A stretch of DNA of 35,170 nt from Oscillospiraceae bacterium. Its GTDB lineage: Bacteria; Bacillota; Clostridia; Oscillospirales; Acutalibacteraceae. The position numbers and the translations under genes were made by a program. Under the pieces are notes generated by a model, which was not told the origin of the DNA, did not search any database, and was given only the letters and a program-made list of their open reading frames with translations. Shown piece after piece: positions 15,901 through 24,308 of the stretch (position 1 is the first letter of the stretch; the number at the start of each line of letters is the position of its first letter). The stretch covers positions 1 through 35,170 of the forward strand of contig SVPX01000009.1 in the NCBI GenBank assembly GCA_015065665.1, read 5' to 3'.

Positions 15901-17514
15901 ATGAAACGAGTATTATCCTTAGTGTTTATTGTTTGTCTGCTTATGTCGGTGCTTTCCGTAATTTCTGTATCAGCACAGACTACAGAAGATGGATTTTCCT
16001 ATGAAATCAAGGATGGTAAGGTTACCATTACCGCGTATACGGGAGACTGGAATGAGGTTGTAATTCCCGATACCATAGAAGACTGTCCTGTTACTGCAAT
16101 CGGAAGCATGGTCTTTGAAAATAAAAAAAGCATTGTGAGTGTTACAATCCCGGATACCGTTACCAACATCGGTATGTATGCATTTTCTAATTGTACCGGT
16201 CTTTCTGATATAACAATTCCCGGGGGAGTAACATCTATCGGTATGGGAGCTTTTAAATGTTGTGATAAATTAAAAAGTATTATCATTCCTGATAGTGTAA
16301 CCGTTATTGGTGATTATGCCTTTGATGATTGTGACGGTCTTACCAGCGTTGAAATTCCCCCTAGTGTTACTACCCTAGGCACCCATGCTTTTTATCATTG
16401 CGATTATCTTGCAACTGTCAGAATTTCTGAGGGTGTAACCTCCATGGGTGACGAAGTTTTCGGGTGGAGTAAACGCCTTGAGAATATAGATGTGGATCCG
16501 AACAATAACGCTTTCACCAGTATTGACGGTGTGCTGTTTGATAAATCCGTAAGTACCTTGTATAAGTATCCTCCCAACAAGGAGGGAGAAGTTTATGAGG
16601 TTCCTTCGGGTGTTGTTACGATTGACAAAGAGGCATTTTATCATTCCGGCAAACTTAAGAGTATTACGATTCCCAAAACCGTAACTTCTATCGGATTATA
16701 TGCTTTTGGTTCTTGTTCGAAGATGGAGCAATTCAACGTTGATTCTGCTAATCCTGTTTATTGCAGTGTCGACGGTGTTCTCTTTGACAAGATGAACTCA
16801 ATCTTAATCAGGTATCCTCAGAATGACAAGAGGGATTCTTATGTGATTCCCGAGGGTACGGTTGCTGTTGGTGAAGGAACTTTCAGTGGGTGTCATTGGC
16901 TGAAAAACATCACGATTCCACAGGGTGTTACGTCAATGGGCGAAGAGGCATTTTACGGATGTAGTTCCCTTGAAAGTATTGTGATTCCCGAGGGAGTCAC
17001 AGTTGTTGAATACTATGCATTCAGAGGATGCAGGGCTCTTAGAAGCGTTACAATACCTGAGAGTGTTACCACAATTGAGCGTTCTGCATTTTATGATTGT
17101 GTAAATCTTGAAAGTATTGCCATACCCGAGGGTGTGGAAGAAATAAAGTACAGAGCCTTTTACGGCTGCATAAATCTTACGAGTGTTATTCTGCCCCCTA
17201 GTGTGGTGGAACTGAGCAGAAATGCCTTTGACGGAGTTAATAATCTTACCATTTACGGATATAGAGGCTCCAGAGCGGAATTCTATGCAACAAGAGATAA
17301 TTTCCCCTTCGTCGCCCTTGATGAAATTAAGAAAGGTGACGTGAATAATGATGGAGTCGTTAATATCAAGGATGCAACCGCCATCCAGAAGCACCTTGCA
17401 TTGATTGAGACTATTAAAGTAGAGATGTTTTTTGTGGCGGATTTTAACGAGGATGATTATATATCTATCAAGGACGCAACGGAGATTCAGAAGTCCATTG
17501 CCGGCATTATATGA
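15901..17514 (+). CDS. Secreted BspA-like leucine-rich repeat protein with C-terminal dockerin (copy 1)
   Basis: A signal peptide (MKRVLSLVFIVCLLMSVLSV, cleavage likely after VSA) precedes a long array of LRR_5/BspA repeats of ~23 residues. They follow the pattern AFxxCxxLxxIxIPxxVTxIG, broken by two IDGVLFDK insertions as usual in this family. The last ~60 residues are a type I dockerin with two calcium loops, DVNNDGVVNIKDATAIQK and DFNEDDYISIKDATEIQK. The protein is therefore exported and probably docks to a cohesin on a scaffold or on the cell surface. BspA-type LRRs mediate adhesion and protein binding; the ligand is unknown. The ribosome binding site is AAAGGAG. The next gene starts 38 bases later and encodes a close paralogue. 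Confidence 0.92.
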   Translation: MKRVLSLVFIVCLLMSVLSVISVSAQTTEDGFSYEIKDGKVTITAYTGDWNEVVIPDTIEDCPVTAIGSMVFENKKSIVSVTIPDTVTNIGMYAFSNCTGLSDITIPGGVTSIGMGAFKCCDKLKSIIIPDSVTVIGDYAFDDCDGLTSVEIPPSVTTLGTHAFYHCDYLATVRISEGVTSMGDEVFGWSKRLENIDVDPNNNAFTSIDGVLFDKSVSTLYKYPPNKEGEVYEVPSGVVTIDKEAFYHSGKLKSITIPKTVTSIGLYAFGSCSKMEQFNVDSANPVYCSVDGVLFDKMNSILIRYPQNDKRDSYVIPEGTVAVGEGTFSGCHWLKNITIPQGVTSMGEEAFYGCSSLESIVIPEGVTVVEYYAFRGCRALRSVTIPESVTTIERSAFYDCVNLESIAIPEGVEEIKYRAFYGCINLTSVILPPSVVELSRNAFDGVNNLTIYGYRGSRAEFYATRDNFPFVALDEIKKGDVNNDGVVNIKDATAIQKHLALIETIKVEMFFVADFNEDDYISIKDATEIQKSIAGII

Positions 17515-17552
17515 TGTTGCAGTGCCAAAATATACATTCGGAGGATTAAGAA

Positions 17553-19058
17553 ATGAAACGTGTTTTATCTTTGGTGTTTATCGTCTGTCTGCTTACGTCC
17601 GTGCTTTCTGTAATTCCTGTATCTGCATCAATTACCGGGGTGCTGGATTTTATTATTATAAATGACAAGATTACTATCAAAGGCTGTTTAAACAAGAATA
17701 TTACAGAATTGGTTATTCCCGAGGATTTTTATGGTGATACCTTCGTTGCAATTGATGCACAAGCTTTTTCCGATTGCAAGAACCTTACGAGTGTTACTAT
17801 TCCTGAGAGCGTAACCCAAATCGGTTTCAGTGCTTTTTCAGGATGTGAAAATCTTGTTAACATTAATATCCCTTCAGGTGTTACCGAAATAAAGAGTTCT
17901 ATGTTCAGGGGTTGTAAAAAGTTGGCAGATATCACTCTGCCCGAGAATCTCACTAAAATTGCAGAGAATGCTTTTAAAGACTGCACAAGCCTTACAAGTA
18001 TAGATATACCTGCAAGTGTTACTCAAATAGGTGATGATGTGTTCTACGGTTGCGAGAGCCTTGAAAATATTAACGTGGCTCCTGATAATAATGTTTTCAG
18101 CGGTGTTGACGGTGTTCTTGTAAACGAAAAAGAATCTACCTTGTTACATTATCCTGCTGCAAACAAACGCACATCCTACACAGTTGCCGATGGAATTGTG
18201 GCTATTGAAAGAGCAGCATTTATGTCCTGTGAGAATCTTACGGAAGTTACGATTTCCGATAGTGTTACCTCAATAGGGGTTTCTGCTTTTTACGGATGTA
18301 ATAATCTTCAGAATATTACAATGTCAAAGAACCTGACTGAACTGGGTCCCTCTGCTTTTTATTGTTGTAAAGCGCTTAAGGATATAACTATTCCCGATGG
18401 TGTTACAAGTATAAAGTTCAATACTTTTTATTTATGCTCAGGCCTTGAAAGCATTACGTTGAGTAAAAACTTAACCGCTATCGGTCAACACGCGTTTAAG
18501 GGTTGCTCAAGCCTTAAAAGCATAGATATTCCCAATGGAGTTACTGTTATTGAACCTGTGAGTTTTTCTGATTGCAAAAGTCTTGAAAGTGTCACTTTAC
18601 CGAGTAACCTGACATCTATTGGCGATAACGCTTTTTCCCTTTGCGAAAGCCTTACGGAAGTTATAATTCCTGACGGGGTTACTTTTATTGATAGCAGTGC
18701 TTTTTATTACTGCAGGAAACTTATGACCGTTGTGATTCCTGAAAGTGTAACTGAAATTGTCCGGTCAGCTTTTTCCCAAGATGATAATCTGACGATTTAC
18801 GGCTTTGAGGGTTCCGTAGCTGAGGTATACGCCCGGGAGAACAGAATTCCTTTTGTGGCTATCGTTGATTATGAAACAGGCGATGCAGATATGGATGGGG
18901 AAATAACCATCAAGGATGCAACCGCTATCCAGAAGCACCTTGCTTTGATTGAGGTGCTTGAGGGAGAAGCCCTGTCCCTTGCAGATTATGACGAGGATGG
19001 AGTTGTTACCATCAAGGATGCAACAGAGATTCAGAAGTTTATTGCAGGTATCATCTGA
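17553..19058 (+). CDS. Secreted BspA-like leucine-rich repeat protein with C-terminal dockerin (copy 2)
   Basis: The signal peptide is almost identical to that of the gene just upstream (MKRVLSLVFIVCLLTSVLSV), and the architecture is the same. LRR_5 repeats cover about residues 50-435 with one IDGVLVNEK-type interruption (GVDGVLVNEKESTLLHYPAA). A YGFEGS cap is followed by a dockerin with DADMDGEITIKDATAIQK and DYDEDGVVTIKDATEIQK. The ribosome binding site is GGAGG. The two genes are tandem duplicates whose repeats have diverged while the ends stayed close. This is common for surface LRR proteins and points to diversification of the recognition surface. Confidence 0.92.
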   Translation: MKRVLSLVFIVCLLTSVLSVIPVSASITGVLDFIIINDKITIKGCLNKNITELVIPEDFYGDTFVAIDAQAFSDCKNLTSVTIPESVTQIGFSAFSGCENLVNINIPSGVTEIKSSMFRGCKKLADITLPENLTKIAENAFKDCTSLTSIDIPASVTQIGDDVFYGCESLENINVAPDNNVFSGVDGVLVNEKESTLLHYPAANKRTSYTVADGIVAIERAAFMSCENLTEVTISDSVTSIGVSAFYGCNNLQNITMSKNLTELGPSAFYCCKALKDITIPDGVTSIKFNTFYLCSGLESITLSKNLTAIGQHAFKGCSSLKSIDIPNGVTVIEPVSFSDCKSLESVTLPSNLTSIGDNAFSLCESLTEVIIPDGVTFIDSSAFYYCRKLMTVVIPESVTEIVRSAFSQDDNLTIYGFEGSVAEVYARENRIPFVAIVDYETGDADMDGEITIKDATAIQKHLALIEVLEGEALSLADYDEDGVVTIKDATEIQKFIAGII

Positions 19059-19100
19059 ATTCCTGAAAAATAAATAAATTAATTATGGAGGAAACAAACA

Positions 19101-20639
19101 ATGAAAAGAGTTATCAGTTTATTTCTTGCACTGCTTGTAATCATAAGCATATCTGCAGTCGGTGTATCTGCAGAAACCCTGTATGATGTTTATGTGGGAG
19201 ATGCTTATGTAACAAGCTCAAATGCCAATGATATTTTTGGCGATGGTACAGTCAGCTTTGATGCGGACACAAACACACTTACTCTGAACAATGCAGACAT
19301 TCAGGCTAAGTCTTTGGATGGAATGGGTACAGGTATTTTTGCTTATTATATGGACCTTACAATTGAGCTGAGGGGCGAGAATACCATTACAGCAGAGGGT
19401 TCAGAAAATGATTCTAATTATGGTATCCTTGTTTCGGGAGGTAAACTGACTGTAAGGAGTATCGATGACGGCAGCCTTACAATCAATGCAGGTGATGCAG
19501 TAGAGGATGTATATGGAATTTACACCTCTCCCGGTATGTATAACGAGGAAGGCTTACTTAAGTTTGATAATGCGGATGTAACCGTAAATTGCGGTGATGC
19601 AAAGCGTTCAACAGGTGTATACGCTGTAGGCCCTATGTGTGTGTCAGGGGGAAACCTCAACATTGTCACAGGAGATGCAGATGAGTCTGTGGGTATATAT
19701 ACCTCGGCTCATTATGTATACGATGAAGAAACCTTTGATTTAATTACTATGAACCGCGGACATCTGAACTTTACAGATAATGCAAAGGTTAAGGTTGTGA
19801 CAGGTAACGCTACCACTGAACGTTATTGTATCAGCGCTTATGGTGACCTGACAGTTGACAAGGCAGACCTTGACCTTACAAGTGGTCCCTGTGAGGATAC
19901 CTCCAGTGTTGTTCTTGTCAATGGCTTTTCAAAGTTTATCTCAGGTAATGTTACTGCTTACAGTACCTTCGGAGAATTTGGCGGTTCTCTTATAAGCACC
20001 ATCTTTGCAACTGATTATGATGAAACTACAGGTGAAAATATAAAGTACGGCGGAAATATAGACATTTACGATGGTATGGTTATGAATCTGGAATCAGGGG
20101 GATCCGGTGGTCCCTCTGTAGGTATAAACTCTGCCAACGACATCACCATTCATGGAGGCACAGTTTCCATCAGGTTGGGTGATATAACAGGTGATAAGAT
20201 GCGCCGCTGCTATGGTATGTCATCAAGTCATCATATTTTTATAAACGGCGGTACAACCTCTATCTCTGTTCCCGAAAAAGTAAAAGAGCATGACGATTTC
20301 TTCCCTCTGTGCCAGTGGTTCTATTGTGTTTATGTTGCAGATAACATTGTTGTAACAGGTACAAAGGCTCCCTTTGAAAGCGGAATGTACGGTTGTGTAC
20401 AGGCTGACCCCAATGTTCCCGTTGTGTTTACAGATAAGTTCACAAGTGACAAGCCCCTTGGTGATGCAGACAAAGATGGTGAAGTAAACATCAAGGATGC
20501 AACCGCTATCCAGAAGAAAATCGCAGGTCTTATTACATTTGATGCAGAGCAGAACCTTCTTGCTGACTTCAATCAGGACACAGACATAAACATCAAGGAT
20601 GCAACTGCAATCCAGAAGAAAATTGCAGGTCTGATTTGA
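19101..20639 (+). CDS. Secreted repetitive beta-rich protein with C-terminal dockerin
   Basis: A signal peptide (MKRVISLFLALLVIISISAV, cleaved near VSA) is followed by about 420 residues of beta-rich sequence. Recurring short strands and Asn/Gly turns include LYDVYVGDAYVTSSNANDIF, VSFDADTNTLTLNNADI, NYGILVSGGKLTV and GGNLNIVTG. This pattern resembles the carbohydrate-binding/right-handed beta-helix-like domains that follow LYDVYVGGxxVT openings in gut Firmicutes. No catalytic motif is evident. The last ~60 residues are a dockerin with two DADKDGEVNIKDATAIQK-type loops. It starts 42 bases after the LRR gene with a TGGAGG ribosome binding site, so it belongs to the same exported-protein operon. 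A ligand-binding or adhesive role is likelier than an enzymatic one (inference). Confidence 0.85.
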   Translation: MKRVISLFLALLVIISISAVGVSAETLYDVYVGDAYVTSSNANDIFGDGTVSFDADTNTLTLNNADIQAKSLDGMGTGIFAYYMDLTIELRGENTITAEGSENDSNYGILVSGGKLTVRSIDDGSLTINAGDAVEDVYGIYTSPGMYNEEGLLKFDNADVTVNCGDAKRSTGVYAVGPMCVSGGNLNIVTGDADESVGIYTSAHYVYDEETFDLITMNRGHLNFTDNAKVKVVTGNATTERYCISAYGDLTVDKADLDLTSGPCEDTSSVVLVNGFSKFISGNVTAYSTFGEFGGSLISTIFATDYDETTGENIKYGGNIDIYDGMVMNLESGGSGGPSVGINSANDITIHGGTVSIRLGDITGDKMRRCYGMSSSHHIFINGGTTSISVPEKVKEHDDFFPLCQWFYCVYVADNIVVTGTKAPFESGMYGCVQADPNVPVVFTDKFTSDKPLGDADKDGEVNIKDATAIQKKIAGLITFDAEQNLLADFNQDTDINIKDATAIQKKIAGLI

Positions 20640-20673
20640 TTGTCTTAATGTTAATAACGAACGGGGTGTCTGA

Positions 20674-21159
20674 ATGAATACTTTCAGAAATACATATGGG
20701 AAGAGATTACTCCTTGTTTTTATGGTGGTTGTAACTGCTTTTGCCCTGTTTGGCTGTGGAAATAATAAAATAACCTCCGTAGAAGAGGCAAGGCTTTCTT
20801 ACAGCTCATACCACTCAGGGGGTACTGTGTATGAATTTGTGCCTGAGGGCGACAAAATCAGAATCTGTTGTTACGAAGATGTATATACAGAAGATGGCTT
20901 TGTTCAGGAGCTGAAGAAAAGCGCCCTTGTTGATACTGAAAAATTCATTGAACATATGAATTATTGCAAGGTTTACCGCTGGGACGGCTTTTCGGGCAAT
21001 GCGTGGGGAGTAATGGACGGCACTTCTTTTACCTTTACAGCAACTGTGAACGAGGGCGATAGTATATATGCACACGGATATATGAAATTCCCCAAAGATT
21101 ATCACGAGTTTCTGCGGGGCGTAAATGATATGCTGGATGAAGCCGAAGAAACCACTTAA
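20674..21159 (+). CDS. Small putative lipoprotein, function unknown
   Basis: The 161-residue protein starts with a basic n-region and a hydrophobic core (LLLVFMVVVTAFALFGC). It carries a lipobox, LFGC, with the lipidation Cys followed by GNNK, so it should be anchored on the outer face of the membrane. The mature domain has YSSYHSGGTVYEF, RWDGFSGN and an acidic helical end; I do not recognise it. It is the fourth and last gene of the exported LRR/dockerin operon (34-base gap, GGGGTG ribosome binding site) and lies before a strong terminator. Confidence 0.8.
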   Translation: MNTFRNTYGKRLLLVFMVVVTAFALFGCGNNKITSVEEARLSYSSYHSGGTVYEFVPEGDKIRICCYEDVYTEDGFVQELKKSALVDTEKFIEHMNYCKVYRWDGFSGNAWGVMDGTSFTFTATVNEGDSIYAHGYMKFPKDYHEFLRGVNDMLDEAEETT

Positions 21160-21175
21160 TATGAGATAAAATAAT

Positions 21176-21217
21176 AACAGACTCAGTGGAGGATTTCACT
21201 GAGTCTGTTGCTTTTTT
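21176..21217. terminator. Probable bidirectional terminator between the lipoprotein and cyuA-like genes
   Basis: AACAGACTCAGTG pairs perfectly with CACTGAGTCTGTT; GCTTTTTTC follows on the plus strand and an AT-rich run on the minus strand. It sits between two convergent genes and can serve both. Confidence 0.85.
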
Positions 21218-21225
21218 CTGTTTAT

Positions 21226-22497
21226 TTAGCTTTCCAGCATAATGCGGATGATTTCTTTGTCTGTTGCCGCCATACCGTTTCGTGCAAGAGAGCCTATGTT
21301 GCGGATTGTGTTCTCTACACCCTTTGCAACAAGTCCCTCACCGGAGTAAAACTGGTTTCCGTTTTCGAACATAAAGAGGCCCAGAAGCCCTGAACCTACA
21401 GCGGAGGCAATCTTTGCGGCACAACTTGCCTTTGCACCGTCACAGATAATGCCCGAGTCCATAGCAAGGGCGTTTACAACGGTGTGGGCGATGGTGTCGT
21501 ATCTGCCACCCTTGAGGAAGGCAACACCTGCCGCAGAGCCTACACCTGCGCTGACAACTCCGCAGTATGCAGATAGTCTGCCGATACCTGCCTTCAGGTG
21601 GATTGTCACAAGGTTTGAAACAATAAGAGCGCGGAGAAGTTCATCCTCAGAGAATCCCTGCTCCCTTGCATATACAATAACAGGTACGCTGGCGGTTATA
21701 CCCTGATTGCCTGAGCCTGAGCAGATGATAACAGGCATCTCACAGCCGTTCATTCGAGCGTCACTGCCTGCCGCCGCATAGGCTCTCATCTGCTGATAAA
21801 TATCCCTGTTGCCATGGGAGAGAATAGTGCTTCCGATGTTGGCACCATAGTTTCCTCTCATACCTTCACGGGCAATTGCCATATTGTATTCAATCTGCCT
21901 TGTAAGGGTAGCCCTTAAGGGTTCAAGGTCTGTGTCCTCTGCAAATTTTATAATCTCCTCTATATTCAGTACTTGGTGGTCTGTGAGCCCGTTTTCCTGA
22001 GGAGTAATTTCTTTCTCAAATAAGGTGTCTGCATTTCTTCTGATGCATACAATGTTTGTGTGATGCTCACAAAGTCGCACAAAAGATGAATCTTCACCAC
22101 AGCAGAGGGTAATCATAATATCAAAGATGTGGGGAGTATCTGCGTAGTGGACTTCCACCGAAGTTTTTTCAAGGAAAACCTTGGTGTCCTTAATCTGTTC
22201 CTCTGAAATGTCCGAGAGGACTTCAAGCTCTTTTTCTGCATCACCTGCAATAATGCCGATTGCCGCCGCCGCAGGAATACCTCTCAGTCCCCCTGTGTGT
22301 GGCACAACAACGCTTTTTACATTCTTAAGAATGTTACCGCTGACCTCAATAATAACCTTGTCAGGAGTACATCCCAGAACTTCTCTTGCTTTTGCACCTG
22401 CGTAGGCTATAGCAATAGGCTCGGTGCAGCCCATAGCAGGAATAAGTTCCTCTTTGAGTATGTCAATATACTGGCTGTAATGTGCAGGTGTGTTCAT
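21226..22497 (-). CDS. cyuA: L-cysteine desulfidase / L-serine dehydratase alpha-like enzyme (CyuA, UPF0597 family)
   Basis: About 423 residues starting MNTPAHYSQYIDILKEELIP, with GCTEPIAIAYAGAKA directly after. This N-terminal signature and the GNxLKNVKSVVVPHTGG, GNYGANIGSTIL, CSGSGNQGITASVPVI and DGAKASCAAK motifs are those of the CyuA/YhaM family. Known members are iron-sulfur lyases that break cysteine into pyruvate, ammonia and sulfide, and they are related to serine dehydratase alpha chains. The conserved cysteines expected to hold the cluster (in GCTEP, CSGSG/YCGVV and DGAKASC) are present. I placed the start at 22497 because GCAAGGAG sits just upstream; the longer frame to 22590 runs through a repeat element. 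It is convergent with the lipoprotein gene and near cysK on the other strand. Confidence 0.88.
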   Translation of the reverse strand: MNTPAHYSQYIDILKEELIPAMGCTEPIAIAYAGAKAREVLGCTPDKVIIEVSGNILKNVKSVVVPHTGGLRGIPAAAAIGIIAGDAEKELEVLSDISEEQIKDTKVFLEKTSVEVHYADTPHIFDIMITLCCGEDSSFVRLCEHHTNIVCIRRNADTLFEKEITPQENGLTDHQVLNIEEIIKFAEDTDLEPLRATLTRQIEYNMAIAREGMRGNYGANIGSTILSHGNRDIYQQMRAYAAAGSDARMNGCEMPVIICSGSGNQGITASVPVIVYAREQGFSEDELLRALIVSNLVTIHLKAGIGRLSAYCGVVSAGVGSAAGVAFLKGGRYDTIAHTVVNALAMDSGIICDGAKASCAAKIASAVGSGLLGLFMFENGNQFYSGEGLVAKGVENTIRNIGSLARNGMAATDKEIIRIMLES

Positions 22498-22522
22498 AAT
22501 TTTTTCTCCTTGCTTTAACATA

Positions 22523-22572
22523 ACCCCCCAAACCTCAAGGGGATAAATGACTTTAGCCATTAAGGGGGATTG
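22523..22572 (+). repeat. Conserved-ends/variable-hairpin repeat, copy 1
   Basis: Starts CCAAACCTCAAGGGG, ends AAGGGGGATT, with an imperfect central hairpin (AATGAC / GCCATT). It is the same module as the copies at 22581, 22997, 23061 and 26889. Confidence 0.6.
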
Positions 22573-22580
22573 TCGGATTA

Positions 22581-22637
22581 GCCCCCACAAGCCTCAAAGG
22601 GGGGATGTCAGGATGTTAATCCTGACAGGGGGGATTA
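22581..22637 (+). repeat. Conserved-ends/variable-hairpin repeat, copy 2
   Basis: AAGCCTCAAAGGGGGG, then the hairpin GTCAGGAT-GTTA-ATCCTGAC, then AGGGGGGATTA. It contains the stop codon and last codons of the DUF559 gene. Confidence 0.75.
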
Positions 22638-22993
22638 TCCGATAATTCATTAACCAACCAATGAATGTATTCACAAACACCGTGAAAGTTAGTATTGATT
22701 TCGTTATTGGGAATACGAAGAACAGTAAGGTTTCTGCTTTCGATTCTGCTTGTTCTGATTTTATCTTTCAAGAGACCTTTTTCTTCATAATGCTGTGAGC
22801 CGTCAAGTTCGATAATCAATCTTGCTTTGGTGCAATAAAAATCCACGATATAATTATCGATAACTTTTTGCCTGATGAACCGCACAGGATAGGAACGAAG
22901 AAAATCATACCATAAATGCCGTTCTTCTTTAGTCATGTTTTTACGCAGAGTTTTGGCATTGGATGTGAGTGTGGGATTGTGTTTTCTGTTCAT
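22616..22993 (-). CDS. DUF559 (Vsr/PD-(D/E)XK-like) endonuclease-fold protein
   Basis: 125 residues with the DUF559 pattern: LRKNMTKEERHLWYDFLRSY, FIRQKVIDNYIVDFYCTKAR, then IIELDGSQHYEE and DKIRTSRIESRNLTVLRIPN. The D-x(n)-E-x-D-G positions in VDFYC and IIELDG fit the restriction-endonuclease-like core seen in very-short-patch-repair nucleases. Its substrate is unknown. The gene is bounded by hairpin repeats: its ribosome binding site (GGAGGGATT) is the end of the copy at 22997-23051, and its last residues (NPPCQD) and stop lie inside the copy at 22581-22637. Such small genes often occur alone between unrelated genes in gut Clostridia (recollection, not checked). It is unrelated in role to the flanking cysteine genes. 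Confidence 0.85.
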   Translation of the reverse strand: MNRKHNPTLTSNAKTLRKNMTKEERHLWYDFLRSYPVRFIRQKVIDNYIVDFYCTKARLIIELDGSQHYEEKGLLKDKIRTSRIESRNLTVLRIPNNEINTNFHGVCEYIHWLVNELSDNPPCQD

Positions 22994-22996
22994 TTA

Positions 22997-23051
22997 GAAT
23001 CCCTCCGTCTTTTGCTCCGCAAAATCCACCTCCCTTTAGGGCAAGGGAGGC
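22997..23051 (-). repeat. Conserved-ends/variable-hairpin repeat, copy 3
   Basis: On the minus strand: TTGCCCTAAAGGGAGG, the hairpin ATTTTGC-GGA-GCAAAAG, then GGAGGGATTC. It supplies the ribosome binding site of the DUF559 gene. Confidence 0.75.
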
Positions 23052-23060
23052 TTGTGTGGA

Positions 23061-23117
23061 GAATCCCCCCGTCAAAAATCATAGATTTTTGCCACCTCCC
23101 TTTGAGGCTTGGGGATT
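23061..23117 (-). repeat. Conserved-ends/variable-hairpin repeat, copy 4
   Basis: On the minus strand: AAGCCTCAAAGGGAGG, the hairpin CAAAAATC-TAT-GATTTTTG, then ACGGGGGGATTC. It abuts a second repeat type at 23118. Confidence 0.78.
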
Positions 23118-23225
23118 CTCGTTTGCGAAGCAAACATATCGCACCGCAGGTATATCGAATTGCGAAGCAATATATCGAAAATTCACTTGTGAATTTATAT
23201 GGCAAGGTGCAACGCACCTTATATT
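23118..23225 (+). repeat. Four-hairpin dispersed repeat, copy A
   Basis: A string of short inverted repeats: GTTTGCGAAGCAAAC (23121-23135), ATTGCGAAGCAAT (23159-23171), AAATTCACTTGTGAATTT (near 23178-23196) and AAGGTGCAACGCACCTT (23204-23220). The same series occurs twice at 29860-30083. Together with copies 3 and 4 it fills the 353-base gap 22994-23346 up to the cysK promoter. Open frames here are repeat artefacts. Confidence 0.88.
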
Positions 23226-23268
23226 AAATATACTATTATTTCCCACACATTTCAAGTAATATGTCGTA

Positions 23269-23297
23269 TTGACAGGGATTTTTGCAAAGTGTATAAT
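23269..23297 (+). promoter_or_regulatory. Consensus promoter of cysK
   Basis: Perfect TTGACA at 23269-23274, a 17-base spacer and perfect TATAAT at 23292-23297. The leader to the start codon is about 43 bases, too short for a T-box, so control would have to be by a protein. Confidence 0.82.
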
Positions 23298-23346
23298 TTT
23301 CAGCAGATAATACAAAACGAACCCTTAAGAAAAAGGAGAAACATAT

Positions 23347-24273
23347 ATGAAGATTTATAATTCTATTACAGAACTTATCGGTTCAACACCTCTTGTCAGA
23401 CTTTCCGCGTTTATGAGTGATAAAGATGCGGTGGCAGAGGTTTGCGCCAAGCTTGAATATTTCAATCCTGCAGGGAGTGTCAAGGACAGAGCGGCTCTTT
23501 ATATGATTGAGGACGCAGAGAAAAAAGGCCTCCTTAAAAAAGGAGCTACAATCATTGAACCTACAAGCGGTAACACAGGCATTGGACTTGCAGCGGTAGC
23601 CTCTGCAAAGGGTTACAAGGTTATCCTCACAATGCCCGACACAATGAGTATAGAACGCAGAAATCTCCTTAAAGCCTACGGTGCGCAGATTGTGCTGACT
23701 GAGGGTGCAAAGGGAATGACAGGTGCTATCAGTAAAGCACAGGAACTCCTCAGAGAGACTGAGGGCAGTTTTATGCCCGGACAGTTTACAAACGAAGCAA
23801 ACGTGCAGGCTCATTTTGAAACCACAGGTGTGGAGATATGGAATGACACAGAGGGCAAGATTGATATTTTTGTGGCTGGTGTAGGCACAGGTGGAACTCT
23901 CACAGGCATTGCAAAGTATCTGAAATCTCAGAACAAAGATATTCAGATTGTGGCAGTTGAGCCTTCTGCATCTCCTCTCCTTTCAGGGGGTACTGCAGGT
24001 CCTCACGGACTACAGGGAATAGGCGCAAACTTTGTACCACAGATACTCCGTAAGGATATTATCGATGAGGTTATCCCTGTAAAAGAAGAGGACGCCTACA
24101 GAATGTGCAAGTCCCTTGCAAATACCGAGGGCTACCTTGTGGGTATATCCTCAGGTGCGGCACTTTATGCGAGCGTCACCCTTGCAAAGCGGGTTGAGAA
24201 TAAGGGTAAACGTATTGTGGTGCTTCTGCCCGATACAGGTGAGAGGTATCTCTCTACAGGTATATTTGACTGA
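23347..24273 (+). CDS. cysK: Cysteine synthase (O-acetylserine sulfhydrylase)
   Basis: 308 residues, the normal length of CysK. The PLP-binding Lys46 lies in NPAGSVKDRAA, the substrate loop is TSGNTGIGLA, the phosphate-binding glycine loop is GVGTGGTLTG, and the C-terminal SSGAA motif is present. It forms L-cysteine from O-acetylserine and sulfide in the cytoplasm as a PLP dimer. The start follows AAAAAGGAGAAAC. It is a single-gene unit with a perfect promoter and its own terminator; no cysE lies nearby. The cyuA-like cysteine desulfidase about 0.85 kb upstream on the opposite strand would catalyse the reverse flow from cysteine to sulfide. Confidence 0.96.
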   Translation: MKIYNSITELIGSTPLVRLSAFMSDKDAVAEVCAKLEYFNPAGSVKDRAALYMIEDAEKKGLLKKGATIIEPTSGNTGIGLAAVASAKGYKVILTMPDTMSIERRNLLKAYGAQIVLTEGAKGMTGAISKAQELLRETEGSFMPGQFTNEANVQAHFETTGVEIWNDTEGKIDIFVAGVGTGGTLTGIAKYLKSQNKDIQIVAVEPSASPLLSGGTAGPHGLQGIGANFVPQILRKDIIDEVIPVKEEDAYRMCKSLANTEGYLVGISSGAALYASVTLAKRVENKGKRIVVLLPDTGERYLSTGIFD

Positions 24274-24308
24274 AGTCTTTGTGCAGAATAACATAAGGTA
24301 ATATTTAA

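Noticed and set aside
22990..23259. Small open frames in the DUF559-cysK gap on both strands
   Set aside because: They are translations of the hairpin repeats (the CEAIYRKFTCEFIW type) with no ribosome binding sites.
23298..23346. T-box or SAM riboswitch controlling cysK
   Set aside because: The leader is only about 43 bases, too short for either.
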